Part shown: positions 20,455 through 29,220 of the stretch, in pieces
Layout: every line of letters begins with the position of its first letter
Numbering within the stretch: the stretch's first letter is position 1
Origin: Trujillonella endophytica
Lineage (GTDB): Bacteria; Actinomycetota; Actinomycetes; Mycobacteriales; Geodermatophilaceae
Assembly: GCF_900110555.1 (NCBI RefSeq)
Contig: NZ_FOEE01000012.1
Coordinates: forward strand, 62,001-126,000
DNA: 64,000 bases
Reading direction: 5' to 3'
The notes under the pieces: generated by a model
Database searches by the model: none
What the model saw: the letters and a program-made list of their open reading frames with translations, nothing else
Told to the model about the DNA's origin: nothing
Made by a program: the position numbers and the translations under genes

Positions 20455-21654
20455 GTGGCCTACTACCGGCGGGTGGGCGACGTCCCGCCCAAGCGGCACA
20501 CGCAGTTCCGCCGTCCCGACGGCGGCCTGTACGCCGAGGAACTGGTCGGCGAGGAGGGGTTCTCCGCCGACTCCGCGCTGCTGTACCACCGGCACCTGCC
20601 CTCGGCGCTGGTCGACGCCCGCCCCTGGGAGTTGCCCGACCAGACCCTGACCCCGAACGCCCCCCTGCTGCCCCGGCACCTGCGCCTGCACGACGTCTTC
20701 CCCGGCGAGGAGCACAAGGCGGCCGACCCGGTCACCGGCCGGCGGCTGCTGCTGGGCAACGCCGACGTCGCCATCTCCTACGCCGTCAGCTCGCTGACCG
20801 GCCCGTACTACCGCAACGCGGTCGGCGACGAGTGCGTCTTCGTCGAGCGCGGCGCGGCCACCCTGGAGACGACGTTCGGCGCGCTGGACGTCGGCGCCGG
20901 CGACTTCGTCGTCGTCCCCCGCGGCATCACGCACCGCTGGGTGCCCACCGGCGACGAGCCGCTGCGCACCTACGTGATCGAGGCGGCCTCGCACGTCGCG
21001 CCGCCGCGGCGGTACCTGTCGCGGTACGGGCAGTTCCTCGAGTCCGCGCCGTACTGCGAGCGCGACCTGCGCGCCCCGGCACAGCCCCTGCTGGCCGAGG
21101 GGAGCGACGTCGAGGTGCACGTGAAGCACCGCGGTCCCGGCGGTCCGGCCGGCACCGTGCACGTGATCCCGCAGCACCCGTTCGACGTCGTCGGCTGGGA
21201 CGGCTGCCTGTACCCCTACGCGTTCGCCGTCGCCGACTTCGAGCCGATCACCGGGCGCATCCACCAGCCCCCGCCGGTGCACCAGGTGTTCGAGGGCAGC
21301 GGCTTCGTGATCTGCGCGTTCGTCCCGCGGAAGCTCGACTACCACCCGCTGGCGATCCCCGTGCCCTACTACCACGCCAACGTCGACAGCGACGAGGTCA
21401 TGTTCTACGTCGACGGCGACTACGCCGCCCGCAGGGGCTCGGGCATCGGCCGGGGGTCGGTGTCGCTGCACCCCGGCGGCCACACCCACGGGCCGCAGCC
21501 CGGCGCCGTCGAGGCCGCGCTCGGGACCGAGCGCTCCGACGAACTCGCCGTCATGGTCGACACCTTCCGGCCGCTGGAGCTCGGGGAGGGCGGGGTCGCC
21601 GCCGACGACGGCCGGTACGCGTGGACCTGGGCGGGGCGCGGGGGCCCGCCGTGA
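20455..21654 (+). CDS. hmgA: Homogentisate 1,2-dioxygenase
   Basis: A 399-residue cupin-type Fe(II) dioxygenase that opens the ring of homogentisate to 4-maleylacetoacetate. Family marks include the N-terminal PKRHTQFR segment, the metal-site region around PYYHANVDSDEVMFYVDGD, and the C-terminal SLHPGGHTHGPQPGA that carries conserved histidines. It is somewhat shorter than the 430-440 residues of proteobacterial and eukaryotic enzymes, as is common in actinobacteria. The GTG start at 20455 lies 10 bp after hpd; the stop overlaps fahA (GTGA). Confidence 0.96.
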   Translation: MAYYRRVGDVPPKRHTQFRRPDGGLYAEELVGEEGFSADSALLYHRHLPSALVDARPWELPDQTLTPNAPLLPRHLRLHDVFPGEEHKAADPVTGRRLLLGNADVAISYAVSSLTGPYYRNAVGDECVFVERGAATLETTFGALDVGAGDFVVVPRGITHRWVPTGDEPLRTYVIEAASHVAPPRRYLSRYGQFLESAPYCERDLRAPAQPLLAEGSDVEVHVKHRGPGGPAGTVHVIPQHPFDVVGWDGCLYPYAFAVADFEPITGRIHQPPPVHQVFEGSGFVICAFVPRKLDYHPLAIPVPYYHANVDSDEVMFYVDGDYAARRGSGIGRGSVSLHPGGHTHGPQPGAVEAALGTERSDELAVMVDTFRPLELGEGGVAADDGRYAWTWAGRGGPP

Positions 21655-22847
21655 CCGCCACCTGGCTCGACCTGCCCCCCGGCACCGGCTTCGGCCCGGC
21701 GAACCTGCCCTACGGCGTCTTCGCCACGGCCGGCACGGCACCGCGCACGGGGATCGCCATCGGCGACCGTGTCCTGGACCTGGCGGCGGCGACCGGCGAC
21801 CCGGTCCACGCCACGGGCTCGCTCAACGCCTTCCTGGCCCGCGGCCCGGCGGCGTGGCGGGACCTCCGCGCCGCGGTCACCGACTGGCTCACCGACGAGG
21901 CCCACCGAGCCCGGGTGGAACCCGCCCTCGTGCCCCGCGACGCCGTCACCCTGCACCTGCCGGTGGCGGTCGCCGACTACGTCGACTTCTACAGCTCCCG
22001 GCACCACGCGGAGAACCTCGGGCGGATCCTGCGGCCGGGCACGGAGCCGCTGGCGCCGAACTGGTGCCACCTGCCCGTCGGCTACCACGGCCGCGCCGGC
22101 ACCGTGCGCGTCTCGGGCACGCCCGTCGTCCGGCCGAGCGGTCAGCGCCGGGACGCGGGCGGCGCCGGGCCCACCGTCGGGCCGACGCGGCGGCTGGACA
22201 TGGAGGCCGAGGTCGGCTTCGTCGTCGGGGTGCCGTCCGAGCTGGGCACCCCGGTGCCGCTGGGGGCCTTCGCCGACCACGTGTTCGGCGTCTGCCTGGT
22301 CGACGACTGGTCGGCGCGCGACCTGCAGGCCTGGGAGTACGTGCCCCTCGGGCCGTTCCTCGGCAAGTCGTTCCTGACCTCGGTCTCCCCGTGGGTGGTG
22401 CCGCTGGCGGCGCTTGAGGCCGCGCGCGTGCCCGCCCCGGCGCGCGAGGTGCCGCTGCTCCCGTACCTCGACGACGGCCGGGACCCCTGGGGACTGGACC
22501 TGACGCTGGAGGTGCGGCTCAACGGGGAGCTGGTGAGCTGCCCGCCGGCCGCGCAGCTGTACTGGACGCCGGCGCAGCAGCTCGCGCACCTGACGGTCAA
22601 CGGGGCGGCGCTGCGGACCGGGGACCTGTACGCCTCCGGCACCGTGAGCGGGCCGCGGCGCGACCAGCTCGGCTCGTTCATGGAGCTGTCGGAGGGCGGC
22701 GCGGTGCCGCTGCGGCTCGCCGACGGCACGACCCGCACGTTCCTCGAGGACGGCGACGAGGTCACCGTCGGCGCCACGGCCCCGGGGACGGACGGCGGCC
22801 GCATCTCCCTCGGGGAGGTGACCGGACGGGTCGTGCCGGCGCGATGA
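21651..22847 (+). CDS. fahA: Fumarylacetoacetase
   Basis: A 398-residue hydrolase for the last step of homogentisate catabolism, splitting fumarylacetoacetate to fumarate and acetoacetate. The N-terminal SH3-like domain is followed by the FAH catalytic domain. Conserved stretches include DFYSSRHHAENLG (metal and catalytic His), PVGYHGRAGTV, LDMEAEVGFVVG, DDWSARDLQAWEYVPLGPF and the GTVSGP loop. The GTG at 21651 overlaps the hmgA stop. No maleylacetoacetate isomerase gene lies in this operon, so isomerisation is non-enzymatic, thiol-driven or encoded elsewhere. Confidence 0.96.
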   Translation: MTATWLDLPPGTGFGPANLPYGVFATAGTAPRTGIAIGDRVLDLAAATGDPVHATGSLNAFLARGPAAWRDLRAAVTDWLTDEAHRARVEPALVPRDAVTLHLPVAVADYVDFYSSRHHAENLGRILRPGTEPLAPNWCHLPVGYHGRAGTVRVSGTPVVRPSGQRRDAGGAGPTVGPTRRLDMEAEVGFVVGVPSELGTPVPLGAFADHVFGVCLVDDWSARDLQAWEYVPLGPFLGKSFLTSVSPWVVPLAALEAARVPAPAREVPLLPYLDDGRDPWGLDLTLEVRLNGELVSCPPAAQLYWTPAQQLAHLTVNGAALRTGDLYASGTVSGPRRDQLGSFMELSEGGAVPLRLADGTTRTFLEDGDEVTVGATAPGTDGGRISLGEVTGRVVPAR

Positions 22848-22906
22848 GCGTCCGGAGGGGACCGGCGACCCTGGCCGGTCCCGGCGAGCGGGAGGAGGGT
22901 CGGGCC

Positions 22907-23800
22907 ATGCTCGAGGAGGGGCAGCTGTACTCCCCGGTCGAGGAGCACGACGACGGGACCGTCACGGTCCACCTGGCGCCGAACCACCCCGGCGTGGCCG
23001 ACGCCGCGTACCTCGCACGCCGCGCGCAGATCGCCCGGCTCGCGCTGACCTGGCGGCCGGGCGAGCCGGTGCCGGTCGTCGACTACACCGACGCGGAGCA
23101 CGAGGTCTGGCGGGCGGTCTGCCGAGAGCTCACCGCCAAGCACCGGCGGCTGGCGCACTCGGCGTACCTGGAGGCCTGGGCGGCGGTCGACCTGCCGACC
23201 GACCGCGTCCCCCAGCTGGCCGAGGTGTCCGAGCGCGTGGGTGCACGCACCGGGTTCACCTTCGACCCCGCGCCGGGCCTGGTCCCGCTCCGGCAGTTCT
23301 ACGGGGCGCTGGCCGACCGCACGTTCCACTCCACGCAGTACCTGCGCCACCCCTCCCAGCCGCTGTACACCCCCGAGCCGGACCTCGTGCACGAGGTGAT
23401 CGGGCACGGCGTCTCGCTGGCCGCGCCGCCGATCGCCGAGCTGCACCGGCTCACCGGCGAGGCCGCCCGGCGTCTGCACGACGAGGACGCCCTGCGCTTC
23501 CTCGCGAAGGTCTTCTGGTTCACCTGCGAGTTCGGCGTCATCGCCGAGGGCGGCGAGCTCCGGTGCTACGGGGCCGGGCTGCTGTCGTCCTACGGCGAGA
23601 TCGAGGAGTTCCGCCGGGCCGACGTCCGCCCCCTGGATCTCCTCGAGATGGGCACGGCCGACTACGACATCACCCACTTCCAGCCGGTGCTGTACCGGGC
23701 CGACTCGCTGGCCCACCTCATGGACGTCGTCGGCGGCTTCTTCGCCACCATGGACGACGAGACGCCGGCCCGGCTCCGTGGCGCCCGGGCCGCGCCCTGA
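22907..23800 (+). CDS. phhA: Phenylalanine 4-monooxygenase (pterin-dependent)
   Basis: 297 residues; hydroxylates phenylalanine to tyrosine with tetrahydropterin and iron, feeding the pathway encoded just upstream. The iron site is HEVIGH at 162-167 (His162, His167) plus Glu208 (CEFGV). An ATG at 22844 overlaps the fahA stop (ATGA). The ATG at 22907 has a strong RBS (GGAGGAGGG, seven bases away), and its N-terminus (MLEEGQLYSPV) looks like the family, so it is preferred. It is the bacterial type, with a catalytic domain and no ACT regulatory domain. A CTGACC/GGTCAG inverted repeat at 23797-23816 straddles its stop and that of the convergent gene. Confidence 0.95.
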   Translation: MLEEGQLYSPVEEHDDGTVTVHLAPNHPGVADAAYLARRAQIARLALTWRPGEPVPVVDYTDAEHEVWRAVCRELTAKHRRLAHSAYLEAWAAVDLPTDRVPQLAEVSERVGARTGFTFDPAPGLVPLRQFYGALADRTFHSTQYLRHPSQPLYTPEPDLVHEVIGHGVSLAAPPIAELHRLTGEAARRLHDEDALRFLAKVFWFTCEFGVIAEGGELRCYGAGLLSSYGEIEEFRRADVRPLDLLEMGTADYDITHFQPVLYRADSLAHLMDVVGGFFATMDDETPARLRGARAAP

Positions 23801-23812
23801 CCCGCGGGCCGG

Positions 23813-24124
23813 TCAGCGCGTGACGTCGTCGACGTCGAAGTGGCTCATGGTCGCGCCGCCCGTGGCGAAGTTCGGCACGTCACCGGCTGCGGCCGCGCCG
23901 TCCGGCGACCCCATCCCCGCGGCGAACGCCTCGGCCGACTCGAAGTCGAGCGTCGCCACCAGGTAGGGCGCCGCCTCGTCGCCCAGGGCCTCGGCGTGCC
24001 CGGTCTCGAAGCGGACGATCCCCGGGATCTTGCGGGCCAGGGGGACGTGGACGTCGCGGTAGTGCCGGTCGAACGCGGCGGGGTCGGTCGGGCGGCCGTA
24101 CTGGACGAGCAGTCGGTGCGTCAC
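23813..24124 (-). CDS. EthD-family protein next to the Baeyer-Villiger monooxygenase
   Basis: A 103-residue ferredoxin-like alpha/beta-barrel protein of the EthD type: N-terminal VQYGRPTDPAAFDRHYRDVHVPLARKIPG, with the conserved HY...H segment, and a C-terminal FATGGATMSHFDV. GTG start at 24124 with RBS AGGAG six bases upstream. It lies 33 bp after the monooxygenase gene and is surely co-transcribed. EthD proteins accompany oxidative degradation genes, where their exact role is poorly known; an isomerase-like or accessory function is possible. Confidence 0.85.
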   Translation of the reverse strand: MTHRLLVQYGRPTDPAAFDRHYRDVHVPLARKIPGIVRFETGHAEALGDEAAPYLVATLDFESAEAFAAGMGSPDGAAAAGDVPNFATGGATMSHFDVDDVTR

Positions 24125-24157
24125 GAGGGTCTCCTGGGCGGTGTCGACGGAACGGGG

Positions 24158-25801
24158 TCAGCTCATGCGGAAGGCGGGGTAGCCGGCGGCGGCCTCGTCC
24201 GCGCACTTCTGCCGGTAGGTGCCGACGCCACCGATGTAGGAGAGCAGCCGCCGGGGCTTGCCGGGCACGTTGGACCCCATGTACCAGGAGTCCGTCTTCG
24301 TCACGAGGGTGGCGGCGGCGATCTCGTCGTGGTGCGCGACCCAGGCGTCCTGGCCCTCCCGCGTCGGCTCGATGACCGACTTCCCCTGCTCGCGCATGGT
24401 GCGGATCGTGTCGTTGATCCACTCGGTCTGCTGCTGCAGGCAGGTGGTCATGTTGCACAGTGCGGCCGACGGCGCGAGCGGGACCGCGGTGGTCAGCATG
24501 TTCGGGTAGCCCTCGATCATCAGGCCCATCGTGGTGCGGATGTCGCGGTGCCAGTCGTCGGCCAGGGACCGCCCGCCGCGACCGCGGATGTCGACGCGGG
24601 TCAGGGCGCCGGTCCCGGCGTCGAAGCCGGTCGCCAGGATGAGCACGTCGAGTTCGTGCACGCTGCCGTCCGCGAGCTCGATCCCCTCCGGGCGGACCCG
24701 CGCGACCGGGTTGTGCCGGATCCCGACCAGTTCCACGTTGTCCCGGTGGTAGACCTCGAGGTAGTTCCGCTCCAGCGGCACCCGGTGGGTGCCGAAGCCG
24801 TAGTCGGTGGGGACCAGGACGTCGATCAGCCGCTGGTCCTTCAGCCGGGCCCGCATCTTCTCCCGGACGAACTCCGACACCTCCTCGGAGACCTCCTCGG
24901 AGAAGAAGATCTCCCCGAAGCTCGCCAGCCACAGCTTCAGCGAGCCGTCCTCGTAGATCTCCTCGAGGATCTCCCGCCGCTGCTCGGGGGTGCACTCGGC
25001 CCAGACGTGCTCGAAGTCGTACTCGAACCCGGTGAAGGTGTTGGGAATGGTCTCCCGCAGCTCCTCGAAGCGGCCCTTGTACCAGGCCTGCTCGGTCTCG
25101 CCGTAGGCCGGGCTCTTCATCGGCAGCACGTACTGGGGGGTGCGCGCGAACACCGTCAGGTGGCCGACCTGGGCGGCGATGGTCTGGATGACCTGGATGC
25201 CGGTCGCCCCGATGCCCACGACGCCGACCCGCTTGCCGGCCAGCTCGACGCCCTCGGCCGGCCACCGGGAGGTGTGGACGACGGTGCCGCGGAAGGTGTC
25301 CTGGCCCTCGAACAGGTCCGCCATCGGGGCCGAGAGCATCCCGCCGCAGGTGATGAGGAACTGGGTGTCGACGGTGTCGCCCCGGTCGGTGCGGACGGTC
25401 CACCGGCCGCGGTCCTCGTCGTAGGTGGCGCTGGTGACGGTGGTGCCGAACTGGATGTCGCGACGGAGGTCGAGGCGGTCGGCGACGTAGTGCATCCAGC
25501 GCTCGATCTCCGGCTGACCGGGGAACTTCTCGCTCCAGCTCCAGTCCTTGTACAGCTCCTCGGAGAACAGGTACTGGTAGATGTAGCCCTCGCTGTCGAA
25601 GCGGGAGCCGGGGTAGCGGTTCCAGAACCAGGTCCCGCCGACGTCGTCCCCGGCCTCGATCGCGCGGACCCGCAGGCCCTGCTCGCGGAGCTGGTGCAAC
25701 TGGTACAGCCCGGCCACGCCGGCGCCGAGGACCAGCGCGTCGACCTCGAGGTCGGCTCGGGGCGTGGCGGCCGGGGACGGGGTCTCGAGTGCTGAGGTCA
25801 T
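24158..25801 (-). CDS. Type I Baeyer-Villiger flavin monooxygenase
   Basis: 547 residues. FAD-binding Rossmann motif GAGVAG near residue 27, the type I signature FRGTVVHTSRWP at 170-181, and a second, NADPH-binding Rossmann (GIGATGIQ near 197). It inserts oxygen next to a ketone to give an ester or lactone. The long C-terminal half (DSWYMGSNVPGKPR) resembles the cyclohexanone/phenylacetone monooxygenase group. The start MTSALE at 25801 removes a spurious upstream extension. It forms an operon with the EthD gene; upstream (25861-25910) is a symmetric array of GGTGTCC/GGACACC. A nearby alpha/beta hydrolase could cleave the ester product. The ketone substrate is unknown. Confidence 0.92.
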   Translation of the reverse strand: MTSALETPSPAATPRADLEVDALVLGAGVAGLYQLHQLREQGLRVRAIEAGDDVGGTWFWNRYPGSRFDSEGYIYQYLFSEELYKDWSWSEKFPGQPEIERWMHYVADRLDLRRDIQFGTTVTSATYDEDRGRWTVRTDRGDTVDTQFLITCGGMLSAPMADLFEGQDTFRGTVVHTSRWPAEGVELAGKRVGVVGIGATGIQVIQTIAAQVGHLTVFARTPQYVLPMKSPAYGETEQAWYKGRFEELRETIPNTFTGFEYDFEHVWAECTPEQRREILEEIYEDGSLKLWLASFGEIFFSEEVSEEVSEFVREKMRARLKDQRLIDVLVPTDYGFGTHRVPLERNYLEVYHRDNVELVGIRHNPVARVRPEGIELADGSVHELDVLILATGFDAGTGALTRVDIRGRGGRSLADDWHRDIRTTMGLMIEGYPNMLTTAVPLAPSAALCNMTTCLQQQTEWINDTIRTMREQGKSVIEPTREGQDAWVAHHDEIAAATLVTKTDSWYMGSNVPGKPRRLLSYIGGVGTYRQKCADEAAAGYPAFRMS

Positions 25802-25860
25802 CGCGGGAGCGCCTCTCTGTGGACTACCGCTCGGGGGCCCGGCCATCGTCGGCCCGGGCC

Positions 25861-25910
25861 GGTGTCCCGGCGGTGTCCCAAAACCGGACACCGCCGCCGA
25901 CCCGGACACC
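25861..25910. promoter_or_regulatory. Symmetric GGTGTCC / GGACACC operator array upstream of the monooxygenase
   Basis: Two GGTGTCC half-sites (25861, 25872) face two GGACACC half-sites (25886, 25904). The inner pair forms TGTCC-N7-GGACA with longer arms (GGCGGTGTCC / GGACACCGCC). The same TGTCC-N7-GGACA occurs before the alpha/beta-hydrolase gene at 27758-27774, on the other side of the regulator gene. Probable activator site for the AcoR/MimR-like protein. Confidence 0.6.
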
Positions 25911-25921
25911 GCCGGCGGGGC

Positions 25922-27703
25922 TCAGACGCTGATGCCGTAGTGCCGGATCTTGCGGTAGAGGGTCGACCGCGCCAGCCCCAGCTCGGCCGCCGCCGCGACC
26001 CGGTTGCCGCCCGTGGCGCGCAGGGCGGTCACGATCGCGTCGCGCTCGGCCTCGTCGACGGGGCGCAGCGCGGTGCGCGGCACGCTCGAGCAGTAGGTGG
26101 GCAGGTCCTGCGCCCGGATGCAGCCGACCGGGCGCACCCGCAGCGCCGCGGCCAGGGCCTCCCGCAGCTGCCGCACGTTGCCCGGCCAGCGGTAGCGGAG
26201 CACCAGCCGCATCGCCTCGTCGTCCAGCCGGATCCGGCGCTGCGGGGCGAGCTCGCCCAGCAGGCTCCGGACGAGCGCCGGGGCGTCGGCGGACCGGTGC
26301 CGCAGGGGCGGGACCGACGCCGACGCGGCGAACACGGCCAGCAGCGGGGACGGCGCCGCGCCGCCGGGAGCGGCCGTGGCGGCCAGGCCCTCGACCGGCC
26401 GCGCGCCGCCGCCCAGCCGGTCGAGGAGGGTCTGCGCGGCCGGCGGGGACAGCCGGTCGACGTCGCGGAGCACGTGCAGCTCGGCGCCGCGCCCGGCCCG
26501 GAGCAGGCGCTCGGCGACCGCGGCGGGCGCGGCCTCCACCTCCTCCGCCGCGACGAGGACGACCCGGCCCGCCGGGTGCACCCGCCGGTGGATGCCGGCG
26601 AGCAGGGTGGCCCGCCCCGAGCCCGGCTCGCCGAGGACGACGACGGGCACGTCCGCCCGCAGCGCCTCCTCGACGATGGCCGCGGCCGCCCGCCACGCTG
26701 GGCTGGTGCCGGCCTCGTCGGGGGCCGGCCCGCTCCCGGACGCGAGCGGCCGGGAAGTCCGCGTCGCCGAACCCGCCGGCGGGTGGTCGTCGTCGAGGAC
26801 CCTGACCACGCCGACGACGCCGGCGACGTCGCCGCCGGCCGAGACCGTGGACCGGCGGACGCGCACCGGCGTCCCGGACGGCAGGACCAGCCGGTCGTCG
26901 AGCCCGGCCGGCCCGCTCATCGCGAACCGCAGGTGGTCCTCGAGGGCCCCGCGGTCCGCGGGGCCGAGCAGGGTCTGCATCGCCGTGTTGGCCAGCACGA
27001 CCCGCCGGCCGACGGCGAGGACCGCGTCGTGACCCCGCGCGTCGACCCGCGAGTACAGCTCGAACAGCGCCTGCTGGACCCGGTCCCGGTCCAGGAGCAG
27101 GTTGCGCTCGATGCGCGCGGCCGCGGAGCGGACCAGCGAGAGCATCAGCGGCGTCGAGTCCTCGCTGCGGCAGCTGATGTCCAGCACGCCGTCGATGCGG
27201 CCGGTGAACGGGTCGCGGATCGGTGCGCCCGCGCAGGCGAACACCTGCAGCGGCTCGACGAAGTGCTCGGCGCCGACGATCTGCACGGACGTGCCGGACT
27301 CCAGGACCGTGCCGACGCCGTTGGTCCCGACCGTGTCCTCGGCGTAGCCGAAGCCGCGGGCGAAGTACACGCGGTCGAGGGCCCGGCCGATGCAGGAGTC
27401 GCTGTCCCGCCGGATCAGCAGCCGGGCGCGGTCGTCGGTCAGGGCGACGCACATCGGGGCGCCGGCGATCTCCTCGGCGAGCTGCTCGATCACCGGCTGC
27501 GCGCAGCGGATGAGCCGGGAGCCCAGATCGAGGTCCGTGGAGTAGGAGTGCGCGACCGCGCGGGGGTCGACGCCGCAGGAGAGGCTGCGCCGCCACGACG
27601 CCGCCACGTGGTCGGGGACGCCGCGCAGGGCCGGGTCCGCGTCCTCGATCAGGTGCACGCGTGCGCCGGTCAGTGACGGCGTCCGGTCCGAGCGCTCGGG
27701 CAT
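25922..27703 (-). CDS. AcoR/MimR-like GAF-HTH(Fis) transcriptional regulator
   Basis: A 593-residue regulator. The GAF sensor domain (about 60-200) carries GFGYAEDTVGTNGVGT and FACAGAPIRDPFTGRIDGVLD, typical of AcoR. A degenerate PAS/AAA middle part follows. The AAA Walker A reads GEPGSGRATLL, with the lysine replaced, and the sigma-54-contacting GAFTGA loop is missing. The C-terminus has PGNVRQLRE and a Fis-type helix-turn-helix (NRVAAAAELGLARSTLYRKIRHYGI). This is the sigma-54-independent form found in actinobacteria, where such proteins activate ketone, alcohol or monooxygenase genes. It sits between the monooxygenase and a divergent hydrolase, both with a shared inverted repeat upstream. 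Confidence 0.88.
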   Translation of the reverse strand: MPERSDRTPSLTGARVHLIEDADPALRGVPDHVAASWRRSLSCGVDPRAVAHSYSTDLDLGSRLIRCAQPVIEQLAEEIAGAPMCVALTDDRARLLIRRDSDSCIGRALDRVYFARGFGYAEDTVGTNGVGTVLESGTSVQIVGAEHFVEPLQVFACAGAPIRDPFTGRIDGVLDISCRSEDSTPLMLSLVRSAAARIERNLLLDRDRVQQALFELYSRVDARGHDAVLAVGRRVVLANTAMQTLLGPADRGALEDHLRFAMSGPAGLDDRLVLPSGTPVRVRRSTVSAGGDVAGVVGVVRVLDDDHPPAGSATRTSRPLASGSGPAPDEAGTSPAWRAAAAIVEEALRADVPVVVLGEPGSGRATLLAGIHRRVHPAGRVVLVAAEEVEAAPAAVAERLLRAGRGAELHVLRDVDRLSPPAAQTLLDRLGGGARPVEGLAATAAPGGAAPSPLLAVFAASASVPPLRHRSADAPALVRSLLGELAPQRRIRLDDEAMRLVLRYRWPGNVRQLREALAAALRVRPVGCIRAQDLPTYCSSVPRTALRPVDEAERDAIVTALRATGGNRVAAAAELGLARSTLYRKIRHYGISV

Positions 27704-27757
27704 GGCGGCTCCCTGTGTCTCACGTCACATCGTGGAGCAGGGGTCAAGGGCTGCAGA

Positions 27758-27774
27758 TGTCCTACTTCCGGACA
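27758..27774. promoter_or_regulatory. TGTCC-N7-GGACA site upstream of the alpha/beta hydrolase
   Basis: TGTCC at 27758-27762 and GGACA at 27770-27774 with a 7-bp centre, 75 bp upstream of the hydrolase ATG and 55 bp upstream of the divergent regulator gene. It matches the inner pair of the monooxygenase-upstream array in sequence and spacing. Confidence 0.55.
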
Positions 27775-27848
27775 CCTCGGCGGTCGGCGCCCCCGACACA
27801 GTCGGGCCGGCGCACCCCGCCGGCCCGGCGAGCTCCGGAGGAGAACCG

Positions 27849-28910
27849 ATGATCGAGAACCCGTTCTACGGCCCCGAGTTCCACGGCGAGTACGAGGTGG
27901 CGAGCGTCGGCCGCCTCGACCTCGAGGAGGGCGGGACGATCCCCGACTGCCGGCTGGCCTTCACCACCTGGGGCGAGCTGTCACCGGAGAAGGACAACGC
28001 CGTCCTCATCACCACCTGGTACTCCGGCACCCACCAGATCTGGCGCGACGCCTACGTGGGGGAGGGGCACGCCCTGGACCCCTCGCGGTGGTTCATCGTC
28101 GCGATCGACCAGATCGGCAGCGGGCTGTCGGTGTCGCCGCACAACGCCGACGGCGACAACGCGTCGATCGCGATGTCGAACTTCCCGCGGGTGCGCATCG
28201 GCGACGACGTGGTGGCCCAGGAGCGGCTGCTGCGCGAGCGGTTCGGCATCGAGCGCCTGCAGCTGGTGGTCGGCGGGTCGATGGGCGCCCAGCAGACCTA
28301 CGAGTGGGCGGTCCGCTTCCCGGAGAAGGTGCTGCGCGCGGCGCCGATCGCCGGCACGGCGCAGAACACCCCGCACGACCAGATCTTCGCCGACGTGCTG
28401 ATGGCGGCGATCACCTCCGACCCGGGCTTCGCCGACGGCGAGTACAAGTCGAACGCCGACGTGGTGGCGGGGCTGACCCGCCACGCCGACATCTGGGGGG
28501 TCATGGGGTTCTCCACCGAGGCCTGGAAGCTGGAGTTCTGGCGGGCGATGGAGTTCGACTCCAAGGAGGCCTTCCTCGACGGGTTCCTGCGTCCGTACTT
28601 CACCGCCATGGACCCGAACGACCTGCTGTGCATGGCCTGGAAGTGGCAGCACGGGGACGTCGCCCGCCACACCGGCGGCGACCTCGCGGCCGCCCTGGGG
28701 CGGATCACGGCGAAGACCTACGTCATGCCGATCGACGAGGACATGTTCTTCCCGCCCCGGGACTGCCGGGCCGAGCAGGAGCTGGTGCCGGGCGCCGAGC
28801 TGCGGGTGATCGAGGAGGTCCTCGGCCACCTCGGCCTGTTCGGCGTCGCGCCGAGCTACATGCCGCAGATCGACCGGCACCTCGGCGAGCTCCTCGCCAC
28901 CCGCGTCTGA
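27849..28910 (+). CDS. Alpha/beta hydrolase of the MetX (homoserine acetyltransferase-like) family
   Basis: 353 residues. The nucleophile elbow is GGSMGAQ with Ser144; Asp296 or Asp298 (PIDEDMFF) and His327 (GHLGLFG) complete the triad. The N-terminal FTTWGELSPEKDNAVLITTWYSGTH is typical of MetX-like proteins. The ATG at 27849 has a GGAGGAGA RBS. Context argues against methionine synthesis: it is divergent from an AcoR-like regulator and shares an operator-like repeat with the Baeyer-Villiger monooxygenase. A role in hydrolysing the ester that the monooxygenase produces, or an acyl transfer in the same ketone pathway, is more likely. That is inference from context. Confidence 0.85.
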   Translation: MIENPFYGPEFHGEYEVASVGRLDLEEGGTIPDCRLAFTTWGELSPEKDNAVLITTWYSGTHQIWRDAYVGEGHALDPSRWFIVAIDQIGSGLSVSPHNADGDNASIAMSNFPRVRIGDDVVAQERLLRERFGIERLQLVVGGSMGAQQTYEWAVRFPEKVLRAAPIAGTAQNTPHDQIFADVLMAAITSDPGFADGEYKSNADVVAGLTRHADIWGVMGFSTEAWKLEFWRAMEFDSKEAFLDGFLRPYFTAMDPNDLLCMAWKWQHGDVARHTGGDLAAALGRITAKTYVMPIDEDMFFPPRDCRAEQELVPGAELRVIEEVLGHLGLFGVAPSYMPQIDRHLGELLATRV

Positions 28911-28932
28911 GCGCCCGGGCCCGGTCCCGGCT

Positions 28933-29220
28933 TCAGCCGCCGGGCAGCCGGTCGTCGCGCGGTGCCGCACGTCGGCGCCGGGACCGGGCGCGCCAGAGCA
29001 CGAGGCCCGCGGCCGTGGCCGTGGCGACGGCGAGGCCCGCGACGACGGCGCCGAACAGGACCAGCAGGATCGCGGCCCACATGCCGCCGACCAGCACGGC
29101 CGGCAGCTGCTCGACCGCTCGCTCCTCCGGGGGCGGGCGGGTGTACGCGGGGTCCTCGGCGCCGGCGGGGTGTTGTTGCTGGATCTCGTCCCACATACGC
29201 CGTTCGAAGCTGCTGAGCAC
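28933..29220 (-). CDS. DUF3040-type small membrane protein
   Basis: 95 residues. Begins VLSSFERRMWDEIQQQ, the N-terminal pattern of actinobacterial DUF3040 proteins, followed by a Pro-rich linker and one long or two short membrane helices (about 40-75, VGGMWAAILLVLFGAVVAGLAVATATAAG), then a basic tail. The GTG at 29220 has an ideal RBS (AGGAGG, six bases away), better than the internal ATG at residue 9. The stop faces the convergent hydrolase gene across 22 bp. Function of the family is unknown. Confidence 0.8.
   Translation of the reverse strand: MLSSFERRMWDEIQQQHPAGAEDPAYTRPPPEERAVEQLPAVLVGGMWAAILLVLFGAVVAGLAVATATAAGLVLWRARSRRRRAAPRDDRLPGG

Noticed and set aside
20832-21650. Long plus-strand frame joined upstream of fumarylacetoacetase
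   Set aside because: It is an out-of-frame reading of hmgA rich in Arg and Gly. The real start is the GTG at 21651 that overlaps the hmgA stop.
25922-27703. Sigma-54-dependent activator
   Set aside because: Walker A is degenerate and the GAFTGA loop is missing.
27849-28910. Homoserine O-acetyltransferase for methionine synthesis
   Set aside because: The fold fits, but the gene is tied to a monooxygenase regulon and no met genes are near, so only the family is called.
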